From assembly GCA_937138395.1 (NCBI GenBank), contig CAKZPB010000018.1, positions 1 through 34,426 on the forward strand: a stretch of 34,426 nt of DNA, read 5' to 3'. The DNA comes from an uncultured Pseudomonadota bacterium. GTDB taxonomy: Bacteria > Pseudomonadota > Gammaproteobacteria > Xanthomonadales > Wenzhouxiangellaceae. The position numbers were made by a program, and so were the translations under genes. Positions 23,016-32,671 of this stretch are shown here, one piece after another (the first letter of the stretch is position 1; each line of letters starts with the position of its first letter). A model generated the notes under the pieces. The model saw only the letters and a list, made by a program, of their open reading frames with translations, ran no database searches and was not told where the DNA came from.

Positions 23016-26000
23016 TCAGTTCGAGGCCAACGCGACGGCTTTGTCGAGGTCGACGGAAACCATTCGGGAAATACCCGGTTCGCGCATCGTCACGCCGAGC
23101 ATCTGGTGGGCAATTTCCATCGTCACCTTGTTATGCGTGACGAACAGAAACTGAACGCGCTCGGACATCTCACGCACCAGTTCGGAGAAGCGCGCCACGT
23201 TGGCATCATCGAGCGGCGCGTCTACTTCGTCGAGCAGGCAAAACGGTGCCGGATTCAGATTGAAGATCGAGAACACGAAGGCCACAGCGGTCAGCGCTTT
23301 CTCGCCACCCGACAACAAGTGAATACGACTGATGCGCTTGCCCGGGGGCCGCGCCATGATTGCGGCGCCCGAAGTCAACCAGTCATCCCCGACCATTTCC
23401 AGGTACGCGTGGCCGCCACCAAACAAGCGCGGAAACAGGGTTTCCATATTGGTATTGACCCGCTCGAAGGTTTCGCGAAAGCGGGTCCGGGTGGTTTTGT
23501 CGATGCGCGCAATGGCTTTTTCCAGCGTTTCCAGGGCATCGGTCAAATCATTGTTCTGACTATCCAGATACTCCTTGCGCTCGGACTCCTGATCGTATTC
23601 TTCAATTGCGGCCAGGTTGACCGGCTCCAGGCGCACAATCTGCTGTTCCAGCTTGTTCAGTTCTTCAACCCAGGCTTGAGTCTCGGCGCTATCGGGCAGC
23701 GTTTTGACCAACGCTTCGAGGTCTCCGTCCAATTCCGCGACGCGCTGGGCCAGGCGCTCGACTTCAATTTCCTTCTCGCGCAGTTTTAACTGATGCTCGG
23801 ACTGCTGCTGGCGAATCTGCTCGGCCTGGTTTGCCGACTGCTGCCGCTGCTGATCATGCTTGCGCCATTGCGCTTCAAGCTCACCGAGCTGGGCGCGGGC
23901 TTCTTTCAGGCGCTGCTCGATGGCCAGCCGATTGTTCAGCAGACCATCACGTTCGGCCTGCTGCTCCCGGACCGGCTCATCGCCTTGCGCCAGGGCCTCG
24001 GATAACTCGACAAAGCGCGACTGCAGCTGGCCGATCTGGGTATCCATTCGAGCAATGGCCTGTTTCAGCGATTCCATGCTGGCGCGCGCAGATTCAAGCT
24101 TGAGCGCCTGCTGCTCGCGCTCCAAGCGGGCTTCACGATAGCGATGCGAGCAATCCGTCCGCTGTGATTGCGCATCATTGCGCTGCTGCTCGGCCTGTTG
24201 TTGGGCCTGGTCGGCTTGCTCGAGCTCAGCCAGGCACTGCTCCAGTTCGGCCCGGGCTGAAGACACCGCCTGCTCGTCCTCTTGCTGTCGGGTCTTCAGC
24301 GACTGTTGTTCCTGCTCGCGCTGACTGCGCTGACGCTCCATCGCCTCGAAGCGATGGTCCAACCCGGCCTGGATACCGGCCAGTCGCGCGCGCTCGGCCT
24401 TCATCTGGTCCGTGCTTTGAGTGGCTTCGCGCTGCTGCTCTTGAGCGTGTGCCCACTGTTTTTCAAGCGCGCTGAGCGCCGACTGCTGCTGTTCGATCGC
24501 CTCCGTGGTGTTGCTGAGATCCTGATCCAGCGAGCGGATCTGCTGTTCACGCGCCAATTGACCGTCATTGGTATCGGCCTGACCCTGAACCCAAAGCCAG
24601 CCAGGGCCCAGCCACAGGCCATCGCGCGTAATCACGGATTCACCGGCTTCAAGTTCGGCCATGCGGGCATAGGCCTGGTCGGTTGAATCGGCGAGCTCCA
24701 CGCGGTTCAACTGCTCGGTCAATGCACCGGCACCCCGGACAACCGATCCGAGCCGGCCCGGTCGCCCGTCGGGACCACGCCCCAGAATCAGGCCAAGTTG
24801 ATGCGCCGGCGGTTCTCCCGGCAAGTCGTTGGCGCAAGTTCGCGCATTCAGCCAATGGCCGAGTACCGCTTCAACCGCCTGCTGCCATTCCGGCTCAACG
24901 TCGATCTGCTTCAACAACGCCGGCGCATCGGCCAGTGCGTGCTGTTCAAGCCAGTGGTCCAGCTCATCATCGGTCTGGTCGGCCTGGTTCAACACGCGCA
25001 GCGATTCCAGACGCCCCTGGAGCTCGCGGCGCGCGCTCTTGCCTTCATCGATTTGACCACGCAGTTGTCGGGCCTGAGTTTCCAATTCGGCAATATGCTG
25101 ACGCTGATCGGCCGCCTTGCGTTCGGCCTGGTCCAGCTGCTGTTGCACGGCCTTCAATTCTTTCGCCGTTGATTCACGCTCATCGGCCAACGATTGAGCG
25201 CGGTCGTCCTGCTGCTGGCCAAACTGAGCCAGGCGTTCGGCCGCCTGGTTCATGCGTTCATCCAGGTGCTCGATGCGCAGCTTCAGCAGCTCGGCCTGCT
25301 GGCGGGCCTGGCTGGAGGCTTGCTGACTTTGCTGCAAGGCCTGCTGCGATTCGGTCAGTGCCTGATCGGCCTGATCCAGTTGTGTCTGCGTGCGCTGCTC
25401 GCGCTCGCTGCTCTGCTTCAACTGCGGTTCCAGTGTGCCGATCAGGCCGGTGACATTCTCGACCTGGGCCTGGTCAAGCACCAGATGTTGCTGCAGTTCA
25501 TCGAGCTGCGACTTGGTTTCATCGTGCTCGGCCTGTCGCCGGCGCTTCAAATCCTGCTGATGCTCGATCGATTGCTCCAGTCGCGCGATCTGGCTCGTCA
25601 CCTCGTACAGTTCGGCCTGCACCGAAGCGCTCTGATCATTGGCCTTGTGCTGTTCTTCGCGCAGGCTCTCGAGCGCCTTTTCGGCCTCGCGTTGCTCGGC
25701 AATGACCGACTGCAGCCGGGTCTCGGTGGCTTTCAGTGTTTGTGACTGCTGCTCGCTGTCCGACACCGCCTGACGCCAGCGCAACGCCGTCAGGCGGGCT
25801 TCGTCCTGGCGATAGCGTGCCTTGAGTTCCTTGTAGCGCTCAGCGGCTTTGGCCTGACGTTTCAGCTTGGCCAACTGTTTGGTAACTTCTTCGCGCAGAT
25901 CGGACAAACGATCAAGGTTCTCGCGCGTATGGCGAATGCGGTTTTCCGTTTCCCGGCGCCGCTCCTTGTAGCGCGAGATACCGGCAGCTTCTTCGAGAAA

Positions 26001-26486
26001 ACTGCGCAAGTCCTCGGGCCGGGCCTCGACAATCTGCGAGATCATGCCCTGCTCGATGATGGCGTAACTGCGCGGACCCAGCCCAGTACCCAGGAACAGA
26101 TCGGTAATATCCTTGCGCCGACAGCGGCTGCCGTTCAGAAAATAATTCGACTGACCGTCCCGACTGACCTGGCGACGAACCGAAATTTCACTGTAGCTGG
26201 CGTACTCGCCACCGGCACGGCCATCGCTGTTGTCGAAGGTCAGCTCAACCGTGGCCGTGGTTACCGGCTTACGCGCGCTGGAACCTGAAAAGATCACGTC
26301 ACTCATGGACTCACCGCGCAATTGACGCGCAGAGCTCTCGCCCATGACCCAGCGAACGGCATCGATGATGTTGGACTTGCCGCAGCCATTCGGGCCGACA
26401 ATGCCCATCAGATTGGACGGAAACTTGACCGTTGTCGGATCAACGAATGACTTGAAACCAGCCAGTTTGATGGCGGTCAGTCGCAT
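23016..26486 (-). CDS. smc: Chromosome segregation ATPase SMC
   Basis: SMC forms the condensin-like complex with ScpA and ScpB that organises the chromosome. The 1156-residue product (family about 1150-1190) has the N-terminal ATPase half with Walker A GPNGCGKSN, and the C-terminal half with signature LLSGGEKALTA and Walker B PFCLLDEVDAPLDDANV. Two long coiled coils (residues about 170-500 and 660-1000) flank the hinge at about 510-650. The coiled coils are strikingly rich in Gln and Glu. Many gammaproteobacteria have MukB instead; a canonical SMC points to the Xanthomonas/Pseudomonas/Legionella side. The ATG at 26486 has no good Shine-Dalgarno sequence. It is divergent from queF. Confidence 0.98.
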   Translation of the reverse strand: MRLTAIKLAGFKSFVDPTTVKFPSNLMGIVGPNGCGKSNIIDAVRWVMGESSARQLRGESMSDVIFSGSSARKPVTTATVELTFDNSDGRAGGEYASYSEISVRRQVSRDGQSNYFLNGSRCRRKDITDLFLGTGLGPRSYAIIEQGMISQIVEARPEDLRSFLEEAAGISRYKERRRETENRIRHTRENLDRLSDLREEVTKQLAKLKRQAKAAERYKELKARYRQDEARLTALRWRQAVSDSEQQSQTLKATETRLQSVIAEQREAEKALESLREEQHKANDQSASVQAELYEVTSQIARLEQSIEHQQDLKRRRQAEHDETKSQLDELQQHLVLDQAQVENVTGLIGTLEPQLKQSSEREQRTQTQLDQADQALTESQQALQQSQQASSQARQQAELLKLRIEHLDERMNQAAERLAQFGQQQDDRAQSLADERESTAKELKAVQQQLDQAERKAADQRQHIAELETQARQLRGQIDEGKSARRELQGRLESLRVLNQADQTDDELDHWLEQHALADAPALLKQIDVEPEWQQAVEAVLGHWLNARTCANDLPGEPPAHQLGLILGRGPDGRPGRLGSVVRGAGALTEQLNRVELADSTDQAYARMAELEAGESVITRDGLWLGPGWLWVQGQADTNDGQLAREQQIRSLDQDLSNTTEAIEQQQSALSALEKQWAHAQEQQREATQSTDQMKAERARLAGIQAGLDHRFEAMERQRSQREQEQQSLKTRQQEDEQAVSSARAELEQCLAELEQADQAQQQAEQQRNDAQSQRTDCSHRYREARLEREQQALKLESARASMESLKQAIARMDTQIGQLQSRFVELSEALAQGDEPVREQQAERDGLLNNRLAIEQRLKEARAQLGELEAQWRKHDQQRQQSANQAEQIRQQQSEHQLKLREKEIEVERLAQRVAELDGDLEALVKTLPDSAETQAWVEELNKLEQQIVRLEPVNLAAIEEYDQESERKEYLDSQNNDLTDALETLEKAIARIDKTTRTRFRETFERVNTNMETLFPRLFGGGHAYLEMVGDDWLTSGAAIMARPPGKRISRIHLLSGGEKALTAVAFVFSIFNLNPAPFCLLDEVDAPLDDANVARFSELVREMSERVQFLFVTHNKVTMEIAHQMLGVTMREPGISRMVSVDLDKAVALASN

Positions 26487-26731
26487 GCTTTAACCATGAA
26501 TCAGGTGAACTCCGGGCCATTTGAACGCGTATTGTGTTGCTGCCCGATGATGCCGCTTCAACGACTAGCCGATGACGATTGTTGACACCACTTGCCAGTC
26601 AGGAGGACAAACGAAATCATCACGCAGGCTGCACAGGATCATCGTGCAATATGGATTATTCTATGGCCTTTAGGCGATCGAGTGGTTGCCAATTGCACGT
26701 TCGCGTTGATCTGATCCATGAAGGAAGCCTG

Positions 26732-27130
26732 ATGCCCTCAGAACCAAGCAAAGACCTTGAAGTCTTTCCGAATCCGCAGACTGAAAATGACTACACCATT
26801 CACATGCGGGTTCCGGAATTTACTTGTTTGTGCCCGAAAACCGGCCAGCCTGATTTTGCCGAAATGCGACTCGACTATGTGCCCGACAAGCTGTGCGTCG
26901 AGCTCAAGTCTCTGAAACTGTATATGTGGTCGTTCCGCGAGCACGGTGCATTTCACGAGGCTGTAACCAATGAAATTCTTGGCGATCTGGTGGCAGCCAC
27001 CCAACCGCGATTCATGCGACTGACCGCCGAATTCTGGGTTCGCGGCGGCATCTACACCACCATCGTGGCCGAACACCGGGCCGTCGACTGGCAGCCGAAA
27101 ACACCGGTTCAACTACCCGCAGCTCGCTAG
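26732..27130 (+). CDS. queF: NADPH-dependent 7-cyano-7-deazaguanine reductase QueF (short type)
   Basis: QueF reduces the nitrile of preQ0 to the amine preQ1, the step after QueC in queuosine synthesis. The 132-residue product is the short, unimodal (Bacillus-like) form. It shows the nucleophile Cys34 and the catalytic Asp41 in [12 protein letters not shown], the QueF motif [12 protein letters not shown] (residues 58-69) and the substrate-binding His-Glu of AFHEAVTN. The ATG at 26732 has GAAGGA about 7 bases upstream and gives the normal N-terminus; the frame is open further left only through non-homologous sequence. It is divergent from smc (245-base gap) and starts a plus-strand run of genes. 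Confidence 0.96.
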   Translation: MPSEPSKDLEVFPNPQTENDYTIHMRVPEFTCLCPKTGQPDFAEMRLDYVPDKLCVELKSLKLYMWSFREHGAFHEAVTNEILGDLVAATQPRFMRLTAEFWVRGGIYTTIVAEHRAVDWQPKTPVQLPAAR

Positions 27131-27192
27131 CATGGGGCGTCGAGCTCGGGTAGAGTAGTCAATCCCCGGCACTGGCATGACACAGTAGGCCT

Positions 27193-28308
27193 TTGACATC
27201 ATCTGACGCGCCCATTCAAGCCTCCGGTCAATCTGGAATCATCCGGCTCCGGGGCGACTGGACACTGCCGCAGGCAGCCCTGCTGGAACAATCCATCGTG
27301 GACTGGCAAGGCCAGGTCCGGCAACTGGATGCGCGCACCGTCGATCGCCTGGATTCGAGTGGCGCGCTGCTGCTGATCCGGCTGTTGAATCAGCGGCCGA
27401 TTCCGGCCGGTGCTGTCCAGCTCAAACAGGAACATCAAGCGCTGTTTGACGCCGTCGTCGCGGCGGTCGATTCGACCGATGAGGCCATTCAACCCGAACA
27501 AACGCCGCTCTGGCAATCGCTGTTTGAGCAGGTCGGGCGCGCAGTCATGCGCGTGCTGGGCAATGCATTGGATCTGATCGGCTTTCTTGGGCTGGCACTG
27601 CACCGCTTGCTGGGCACGCTGATAGGTCCGCGACGCATGCGCTGGACCTCGCTGGTTCACCACATGCAGGAAAGTGGTTTGAATGCAGTGCCGCTGTTGA
27701 TTCTGCTCAGCATCATGATCGGCGCCGTGCTGGCCTTCCTGGGCGCCACCGTGCTGCGCGATTTCGGCGCTGAAATCATGGTCATTGATCTGGTCGTGTA
27801 TGCCTTTTTACGCGAGTTCGGGGTGCTGTTGACGGCCATTCTGCTGGCCGGTCGCACGGCCAGTGCCTTTTGCGCGCAGATCGGCATGATGAAGGGCCAG
27901 CAGGAGATTGATGCGATCAAGACGATCGGCCTGGATGCGATCGAGCTGCTGGTGATTCCCCGACTGGTCGCGCTGCTGATCATGCTGCCTGCACTCGCCG
28001 TACTGGCCACACTGGCCGGTCTGGTCGGTGGCTTGATCGTGTCTGTGCTATCGCTTGGCATCGGCCTTGACCTGTACATCGAACGGGTCAGTCAATCCAT
28101 TCAGCTCAGTCACTACCTGGTTGGCCTGGTCAAGGCACCGATCTTCGCGCTGGCCATTGCGCTGATCGGCTGCTCGGAGGGCTTGCGCGTTGAAGGCACC
28201 GCGCAATCGGTCGGTGAGCGAACCACCTCGGCGGTCGTGCGCAGTATCACCATGGTGATTGTCATCGACGCACTGGCCGCGGTGTATTTCATGGAGATCG
28301 GCTGGTGA
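27193..28308 (+). CDS. MlaE-family lipid ABC transporter permease with fused N-terminal STAS domain
   Basis: Residues about 15-100 form a STAS domain (MlaB-like; DARTVDRLDSSGALLLIRLL carries the conserved Asp-Ser), and residues about 130-371 are an MlaE permease with its family blocks IGPRRMRWTSLVHHMQESG, VLRDFGAEIMVIDLVV, REFGVLLTAILLAGRTAS, GMMKGQQEIDAIKTIGL and GCSEGLRVEGTAQSVGERTTSAVV. Together with the ATPase and MCE genes it should move lipids between the membranes. In E. coli MlaB is a separate protein; the fusion is common in other proteobacteria. The start is TTG at 27193, because a stop lies 15 bases upstream in frame and no ATG precedes the STAS domain. It overlaps the next gene by 4 bases. 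Confidence 0.93.
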   Translation: MTSSDAPIQASGQSGIIRLRGDWTLPQAALLEQSIVDWQGQVRQLDARTVDRLDSSGALLLIRLLNQRPIPAGAVQLKQEHQALFDAVVAAVDSTDEAIQPEQTPLWQSLFEQVGRAVMRVLGNALDLIGFLGLALHRLLGTLIGPRRMRWTSLVHHMQESGLNAVPLLILLSIMIGAVLAFLGATVLRDFGAEIMVIDLVVYAFLREFGVLLTAILLAGRTASAFCAQIGMMKGQQEIDAIKTIGLDAIELLVIPRLVALLIMLPALAVLATLAGLVGGLIVSVLSLGIGLDLYIERVSQSIQLSHYLVGLVKAPIFALAIALIGCSEGLRVEGTAQSVGERTTSAVVRSITMVIVIDALAAVYFMEIGW

Positions 28309-29123
28309 GCGCAGTGCGGCATCAAGGCGCGGCTGAGGCCCCAGCACTGGCCATCGAGGTGCGCGGGTTGCGTAATGCATTTGGCGATTTCGTCGTACAT
28401 GAAGACCTGGATCTGGAGGTCAACAGCGGCGAGATCCTGGCCGTGGTCGGTGGTTCCGGCAGCGGGAAATCCGTGCTGATGCGCAGCATTCTGGCCCTGC
28501 GACCACCGCAGGCCGGCGCAATCCATATCTTCGGTCAGACCATCGAGCCGGAGGCCGAGCGTCAACCCGAGCTGGAGCAGCAGGCCGGCGTGCTGTTTCA
28601 GGACGGCGCATTGTTTTCTTCATTGACCGTCCTGGAAAACGTCGAAGTGCCGCTCAAGGCCCATCAGCCTGACTTGTCCGACAGCCTGCGGCAGGAAATC
28701 GCGCTGCTGCGAATTCTGATGTCCGGCCTGCCGCAATCTGCCGCGCACAAGCTGCCATCCGAGCTGTCGGGCGGCATGCGCAAGCGGGCCAGCCTGGCGC
28801 GCGCGCTGGCGCTGGAACCAAAATTGCTGTTTCTCGACGAACCGACTGCCGGGCTGGATCCAATCGGCGCGGCCGCATTTGACCGGCTGTTGAAAACCCT
28901 GCAACAATCGCTGAATCTGACCGTGTTTCTGATCACGCATGATCTGGATACGATTGTCACCATCTGCGATCGCGTAGCCGTACTCGGCAACCGCAAGGTG
29001 CTCATCGCCGATACGCTGGAGAAAGTCGCTGAATACGACAATGAGTGGATCCAGGATTATTTTCACGGCCCGCGCGGCCGGGCCGCAGCGGCGGCCGGCC
29101 AGCGCACAAACGGATCAAGCTAG
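28305..29123 (+). CDS. MlaF-like lipid ABC transporter ATPase
   Basis: A 272-residue ABC ATPase. Visible motifs are Walker A GGSGSGKS (residues 49-56), a Q-loop in GVLFQDGALFSSLTV typical of MlaF-type ATPases, the signature LSGGMRKRASLARAL, Walker B KLLFLDEPTAGLDPIGA and the switch His in FLITHDLDT. It starts with GTG at 28305, overlapping the permease stop as GTGA, so translation is probably coupled. The MCE gene follows after 9 bases. With the STAS-permease it forms the inner-membrane engine of the transporter. Confidence 0.94.
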   Translation: MSAVRHQGAAEAPALAIEVRGLRNAFGDFVVHEDLDLEVNSGEILAVVGGSGSGKSVLMRSILALRPPQAGAIHIFGQTIEPEAERQPELEQQAGVLFQDGALFSSLTVLENVEVPLKAHQPDLSDSLRQEIALLRILMSGLPQSAAHKLPSELSGGMRKRASLARALALEPKLLFLDEPTAGLDPIGAAAFDRLLKTLQQSLNLTVFLITHDLDTIVTICDRVAVLGNRKVLIADTLEKVAEYDNEWIQDYFHGPRGRAAAAAGQRTNGSS

Positions 29124-29132
29124 GAGACGACC

Positions 29133-30098
29133 ATGGAAACGCGCGCCAATTACGTACTGATCGGGGCCTTCACGCTGGCAGTTGCTGCGCTTGGCCTGGT
29201 CTTCGGTCTGTGGGCCGGAAAGTTTGCTTCCGACCGTTCCTGGAACGAATATGTCATACGCTTCACTCAATCGGTGACCGGCGTTTCGGTCGGCAGTCCA
29301 GTGCTATATAACGGAATTAATGTAGGCAAGATCATTGACTTGGAGCTTAATCTTCAGGATTTGCGCGAAGTCATTGTCACCATCCAGGTGGATGCCGATA
29401 TACCGCTGCATGAAGATACCGAGGCCGGACTGCGCATTCTGGGCGTCACCGGCATGGCGGCCATACAGCTCAGTGGCGGCGCACCGGGCATGCCCCTGCT
29501 CGACCGCGAGCCCGGACAGGGTCTGCCCGAAATTCCGGCCCGGGAATCAGCCTTGCTACAAATTCTGGAATCGTCGGAAGGCATGTTCGTCACGGCCAAC
29601 AATATCCTGCTGCAGATGCAGAAGCTGCTTAACGACAGCAATATCAAACAAGTCAGTGAAACGCTGGCCAGTTTGCAGGTCGTGTCAGCAACCATGGCTG
29701 AGCAGCGCGAGGAATTCGCGCGCCTGGTGCAACAATCCGAGCAGGCCAGCGCCCGAATCAATGGCCTGTTGGCGTCTGCAGACGGAACGTTTACCCAGGC
29801 CGGCCAGTTCATCAGCGAGTTTGATGAGCGCGTCTCCGCAGCACTGCCTGGAATCATTCAGGCGCTCGATGAAAGCCTGGAGAATATCGCCTCGGTCAGC
29901 GTACGGGCGAATGCCATCATGGCCAGCAACCAGGAGGCGCTGATGGGCGTTGGCAGCGAAGGACTCAACCAGATCGGACCGGGCCTTGAAGAGCTCAGAG
30001 CCCTCATACGCGAGCTATCGGTCATTGCTGAAAATCTCGGTCAAAACCCGGCCGAGTTTCTACTCGGCTCGGATACCGCAGAGGAGTACCAACCATGA
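29133..30098 (+). CDS. MlaD-like MCE-domain periplasmic protein with long helical tail
   Basis: The 321-residue protein has one N-terminal transmembrane helix (residues 6-29, YVLIGAFTLAVAALGLVFGL), one MCE domain (about 38-115, VTGVSVGSPVLYNGINVGKI and LRILGVTGMAAIQLSGG) and a long predicted helical region to the C-terminus. E. coli MlaD (183 residues) has only a short tail; a long helical tail recalls the MCE proteins whose helices form a tunnel or needle across the periplasm (PqiB and mycobacterial Mce type). It has GGAG 9 bases before ATG 29133 and overlaps the lipoprotein gene by ATGA. Confidence 0.93.
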   Translation: METRANYVLIGAFTLAVAALGLVFGLWAGKFASDRSWNEYVIRFTQSVTGVSVGSPVLYNGINVGKIIDLELNLQDLREVIVTIQVDADIPLHEDTEAGLRILGVTGMAAIQLSGGAPGMPLLDREPGQGLPEIPARESALLQILESSEGMFVTANNILLQMQKLLNDSNIKQVSETLASLQVVSATMAEQREEFARLVQQSEQASARINGLLASADGTFTQAGQFISEFDERVSAALPGIIQALDESLENIASVSVRANAIMASNQEALMGVGSEGLNQIGPGLEELRALIRELSVIAENLGQNPAEFLLGSDTAEEYQP

Positions 30099-30742
30099 TT
30101 CACCGCGTCAATTCGCATCGCCGGGTTTCGGCATCGGTCCGCATCCTGGTGCTTGTACTGCCAGTTGCACTGCTGATGTCCGGCGTCAGCGGCTGCCGGC
30201 TGCTGGAACCCGCCCCACCGGCGCGGGTCGTCGAACCGCAAGTCGAGTGGCCTGCGCCCATCGCCAGCCAGGCGCAGCACGGCACGCTACGCGTGATGCG
30301 GCCGGAGGCCGACCTGACGCGCGACGCGCGGCAGATTCTGGTCCGTCGAGACGACGCCAGCCTGCAGCGGATTCCGCGCTATCTGTGGCTGGAAAAATCA
30401 CCTGATTTATTGCGCTCGCTGGTACTGGACAGCGTGCGCCGGGCCGGCCCGTTTGACGATGCCGCAGCCAGCGGACCGGCCGATTGGGTCTTGAGCACGA
30501 CCCTGCGACGATTCGAGGGCGTGGATAGCGATGGACGCTATGGCGTCCAGATACAGCTGTTTGCCCGATTGATCGATCAGCCGTCCGGCAGCACCGTGGC
30601 CAGTCGCTTGTTCGAGATCGAGCAACCCAGCCGCGACAATACTCCCGCATCCTTCATCGCCGCCTTCGAGCAGGCACTTTCATCATTGATGCTCGACCTG
30701 TCGAACTGGCTTGCCGAACATAGCACCCTGACAGACCAGTGA
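30095..30742 (+). CDS. ABC-type transport auxiliary lipoprotein (PqiC/DUF330-like)
   Basis: The 215-residue product has a lipoprotein signal peptide with lipobox VSGC (acylated Cys34). The remainder fits the auxiliary lipoprotein family that partners MCE transporters: LWLEKSPDLLRSLVLDSVRRAG, WVLSTTLRRFEGVD, IQLFARLID and a C-terminal helix FIAAFEQALSSLMLDLSNWL. In PqiABC the corresponding PqiC is an outer-membrane lipoprotein that contacts the MCE needle. No MlaC or MlaA gene is nearby, so this lipoprotein is the likely outer-membrane partner of the system. Its ATG overlaps the MCE stop codon. Confidence 0.88.
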   Translation: MIHRVNSHRRVSASVRILVLVLPVALLMSGVSGCRLLEPAPPARVVEPQVEWPAPIASQAQHGTLRVMRPEADLTRDARQILVRRDDASLQRIPRYLWLEKSPDLLRSLVLDSVRRAGPFDDAAASGPADWVLSTTLRRFEGVDSDGRYGVQIQLFARLIDQPSGSTVASRLFEIEQPSRDNTPASFIAAFEQALSSLMLDLSNWLAEHSTLTDQ

Positions 30743-30757
30743 TCTGGATGCGATAAT
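30728..30757 (+). promoter_or_regulatory. Sigma-70-like promoter for the aldehyde dehydrogenase gene
   Basis: CTGACA (30728-30733) and GATAAT (30752-30757) each match five of six consensus bases, with an 18-base spacer. It overlaps the end of the lipoprotein gene and lies 31 bases before the ATG, suggesting the downstream genes have their own transcription start. Confidence 0.5.
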
Positions 30758-30788
30758 GGGTGTTTGACTGAATTGACAGGGCAACCGC

Positions 30789-32321
30789 ATGAGCCATAAC
30801 ACCCAGACCATCCTCGACGCATTGGGCATTCAGCCCCGCAATGCCGGCGCCTGTTTTGGCCCCGGCCAGTGGTCGAACACGACCGACCAGGGCCTGATTG
30901 ATTCGATCAATCCATCCACCGGTAAAGTCATTGCGCAAGTCCATGCGGCATCCGAAGCCGACTACGAGCGCGTGCTCAATAATGCCGTCGAAACCGCCCG
31001 AATCTGGCGCACCGTTCCAGCTCCGCAGCGGGCCGAGGCGGTGCGACTGGTCAACGAAGCCCTGCGCGACTACAAGGACCCTTTGGGCAGCCTGGTGTCG
31101 CTGGAAATGGGCAAGATCAAGCCGGAAGGCGACGGCGAAGTGCAGGAAATGATCGATATCGGTGATTTCGCCATTGGCCAATCACGCATGATGTACGGCA
31201 AGACCATGCACTCCGAGCGCCCGGGCCACCGCATGTACGAGCAATGGCACCCGCTCGGTGTCGTCGGTGTGGTTACGGCCTTCAATTTCCCGGTGGCCGT
31301 CTGGGCCTGGAATGCGCTGCTATCGGCCATCTGCGGCAACGCGACGATCTGGAAGCCGAGCCCGAAAGGGGTGCTGTGCTGCCTCGCGGTGCAGAACATC
31401 GTCAATGAGGCCTTGCAGGACCAGGATTTTCCGCCCATCTTCACCAGTTTCATGGAAAACGGCCACGCACTGGCCGAGAAATTCATTGACGACGAGCGGG
31501 TCGCGCTGATGTCGTTTACCGGCTCCAGCCAGGTCGGTCGCAAAGTCGGCGAGCGCGTTGCGGCCCGCATGGGCAAGAGCCTGCTTGAACTGGGCGGCAA
31601 CAACGCCATGATCGTCGATGAAACCGCCGATCTGAAGCTGGCCATTCCAGCCATTGTGTTCGGTGCGGTTGGAACGGCCGGTCAGCGCTGTACCTCCACC
31701 CGCCGCCTGTTCCTGCACGAATCCATCGCCGACTCGGTGATCGAAACACTGGTCGCGGCCTACCAGCAGGTTCGGATTGGTGACCCGCTTGAATCCGGCA
31801 CGCTGATGGGCCCCCTAACCGATGAAGCCGCAGTTCAACGCTATATGGATGCCCTGGACAAGGCCAGAGCAGCCGGTGGCGAAGTGCTGACCGGCGGCAA
31901 CCGGATCGAGCGCGACGGCTTTTTTGTAGAACCCGCCATCGTGCGCGCCGAGAATGACTGGGATATCGTGCAGGAAGAAACCTTCGCGCCCATTCTGTAT
32001 GTGATGACCTATTCGGATCTGGACGACGCCATGGCCATGCACAACAACGTGCGCCAGGGCCTGTCGTCGGCCATCTTCACCACCGACCTTCGCAACGCCG
32101 AATACTTCCTGGGCCACCTGGGCTCCGACTGCGGCATTGCCAACGTCAATATCGGCACTTCCGGCGCAGAAATCGGCGGTGCCTTCGGCGGCGAAAAAGA
32201 AACCGGCGGCGGGCGCGAGTCCGGCTCGGATTCCTGGCAGGCCTACATGCGCCGGCAAACCAACACCATCAACCATTCGACTGAACTGCCGCTGGCGCAG
32301 GGCATCAAGTTCGATCTGTAG
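30789..32321 (+). CDS. amaB: ALDH7-family aldehyde dehydrogenase (probable L-piperidine-6-carboxylate / aminoadipate semialdehyde dehydrogenase)
   Basis: A 510-residue NAD(P)-dependent aldehyde dehydrogenase. The catalytic residues are Cys301 ([12 protein letters not shown]) and Glu267 (LLELGGNN). [11 protein letters not shown] and [12 protein letters not shown] belong to the cofactor site. The C-terminal block [19 protein letters not shown] and [15 protein letters not shown] is characteristic of ALDH7 (antiquitin), which oxidises 2-aminoadipate semialdehyde/piperidine-6-carboxylate in lysine breakdown. No other lysine-catabolism gene is nearby, so a broader detoxifying role is possible and the symbol is tentative. 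The start has AGGG 8 bases upstream. The next gene begins directly after its stop. Confidence 0.9.
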   Translation: MSHNTQTILDALGIQPRNAGACFGPGQWSNTTDQGLIDSINPSTGKVIAQVHAASEADYERVLNNAVETARIWRTVPAPQRAEAVRLVNEALRDYKDPLGSLVSLEMGKIKPEGDGEVQEMIDIGDFAIGQSRMMYGKTMHSERPGHRMYEQWHPLGVVGVVTAFNFPVAVWAWNALLSAICGNATIWKPSPKGVLCCLAVQNIVNEALQDQDFPPIFTSFMENGHALAEKFIDDERVALMSFTGSSQVGRKVGERVAARMGKSLLELGGNNAMIVDETADLKLAIPAIVFGAVGTAGQRCTSTRRLFLHESIADSVIETLVAAYQQVRIGDPLESGTLMGPLTDEAAVQRYMDALDKARAAGGEVLTGGNRIERDGFFVEPAIVRAENDWDIVQEETFAPILYVMTYSDLDDAMAMHNNVRQGLSSAIFTTDLRNAEYFLGHLGSDCGIANVNIGTSGAEIGGAFGGEKETGGGRESGSDSWQAYMRRQTNTINHSTELPLAQGIKFDL

Positions 32322-32654
32322 ATGGAACAGGCGACGACCCGCACCAGCACGCTGGCACTGATCAGCCTGGTTTCAGGCATCCTGGCCTGGGCTGCCCTGC
32401 CATTGCTGGGCAGCCTGGTCGCGGTCGTCACCGGCCACATGGCGCGACGTGAAGTCCGATCCTCGTACGGCGAAGTGGAGGGCGACAACCTGGCCCTGGT
32501 CGGTTTGATACTGGGCTGGGTCCAGCTCATATTGATCGCGTTGTCCCTGCTGGTCGCCACCTTCCTGATTGCTGGCGCCTTGACCGGCAGCGTGCTGCTG
32601 ATCGCCGCTGGCCTGGGTTTTATTTTGTTGTTGATGGCCTTCTCGCTGGCCTGA
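32322..32654 (+). CDS. Small DUF4190-type membrane protein
   Basis: A 110-residue protein with two to three hydrophobic segments (residues 9-37 and 59-108). The first block, TLALISLVSGILAWAALPLLGSLVAVVTGHMARREV, and the following NLALVGLILGWVQLILI resemble DUF4190, a family of small membrane proteins without known function. Its ATG directly follows the ALDH stop (TAG-ATG), so it is probably translated by coupling. pyrD begins 17 bases after its stop. Confidence 0.8.
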   Translation: MEQATTRTSTLALISLVSGILAWAALPLLGSLVAVVTGHMARREVRSSYGEVEGDNLALVGLILGWVQLILIALSLLVATFLIAGALTGSVLLIAAGLGFILLLMAFSLA

Positions 32655-32671
32655 GGCGAACGAAATCCAAT

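Noticed and set aside
26601-26650. A perfect AGGAGG with a TTGACA upstream in the smc-queF spacer, suggesting a small gene or leader peptide
   Set aside because: No ATG, GTG or TTG lies at a suitable distance, and no -10 matches the TTGACA. The 33 codons that stay open after an ATC are within chance.
26579-26731. N-terminal extension of QueF from a TTG at 26579
   Set aside because: The ATG at 26732 has a good ribosome site and gives the standard N-terminus of short QueF; the extra residues show no family resemblance.
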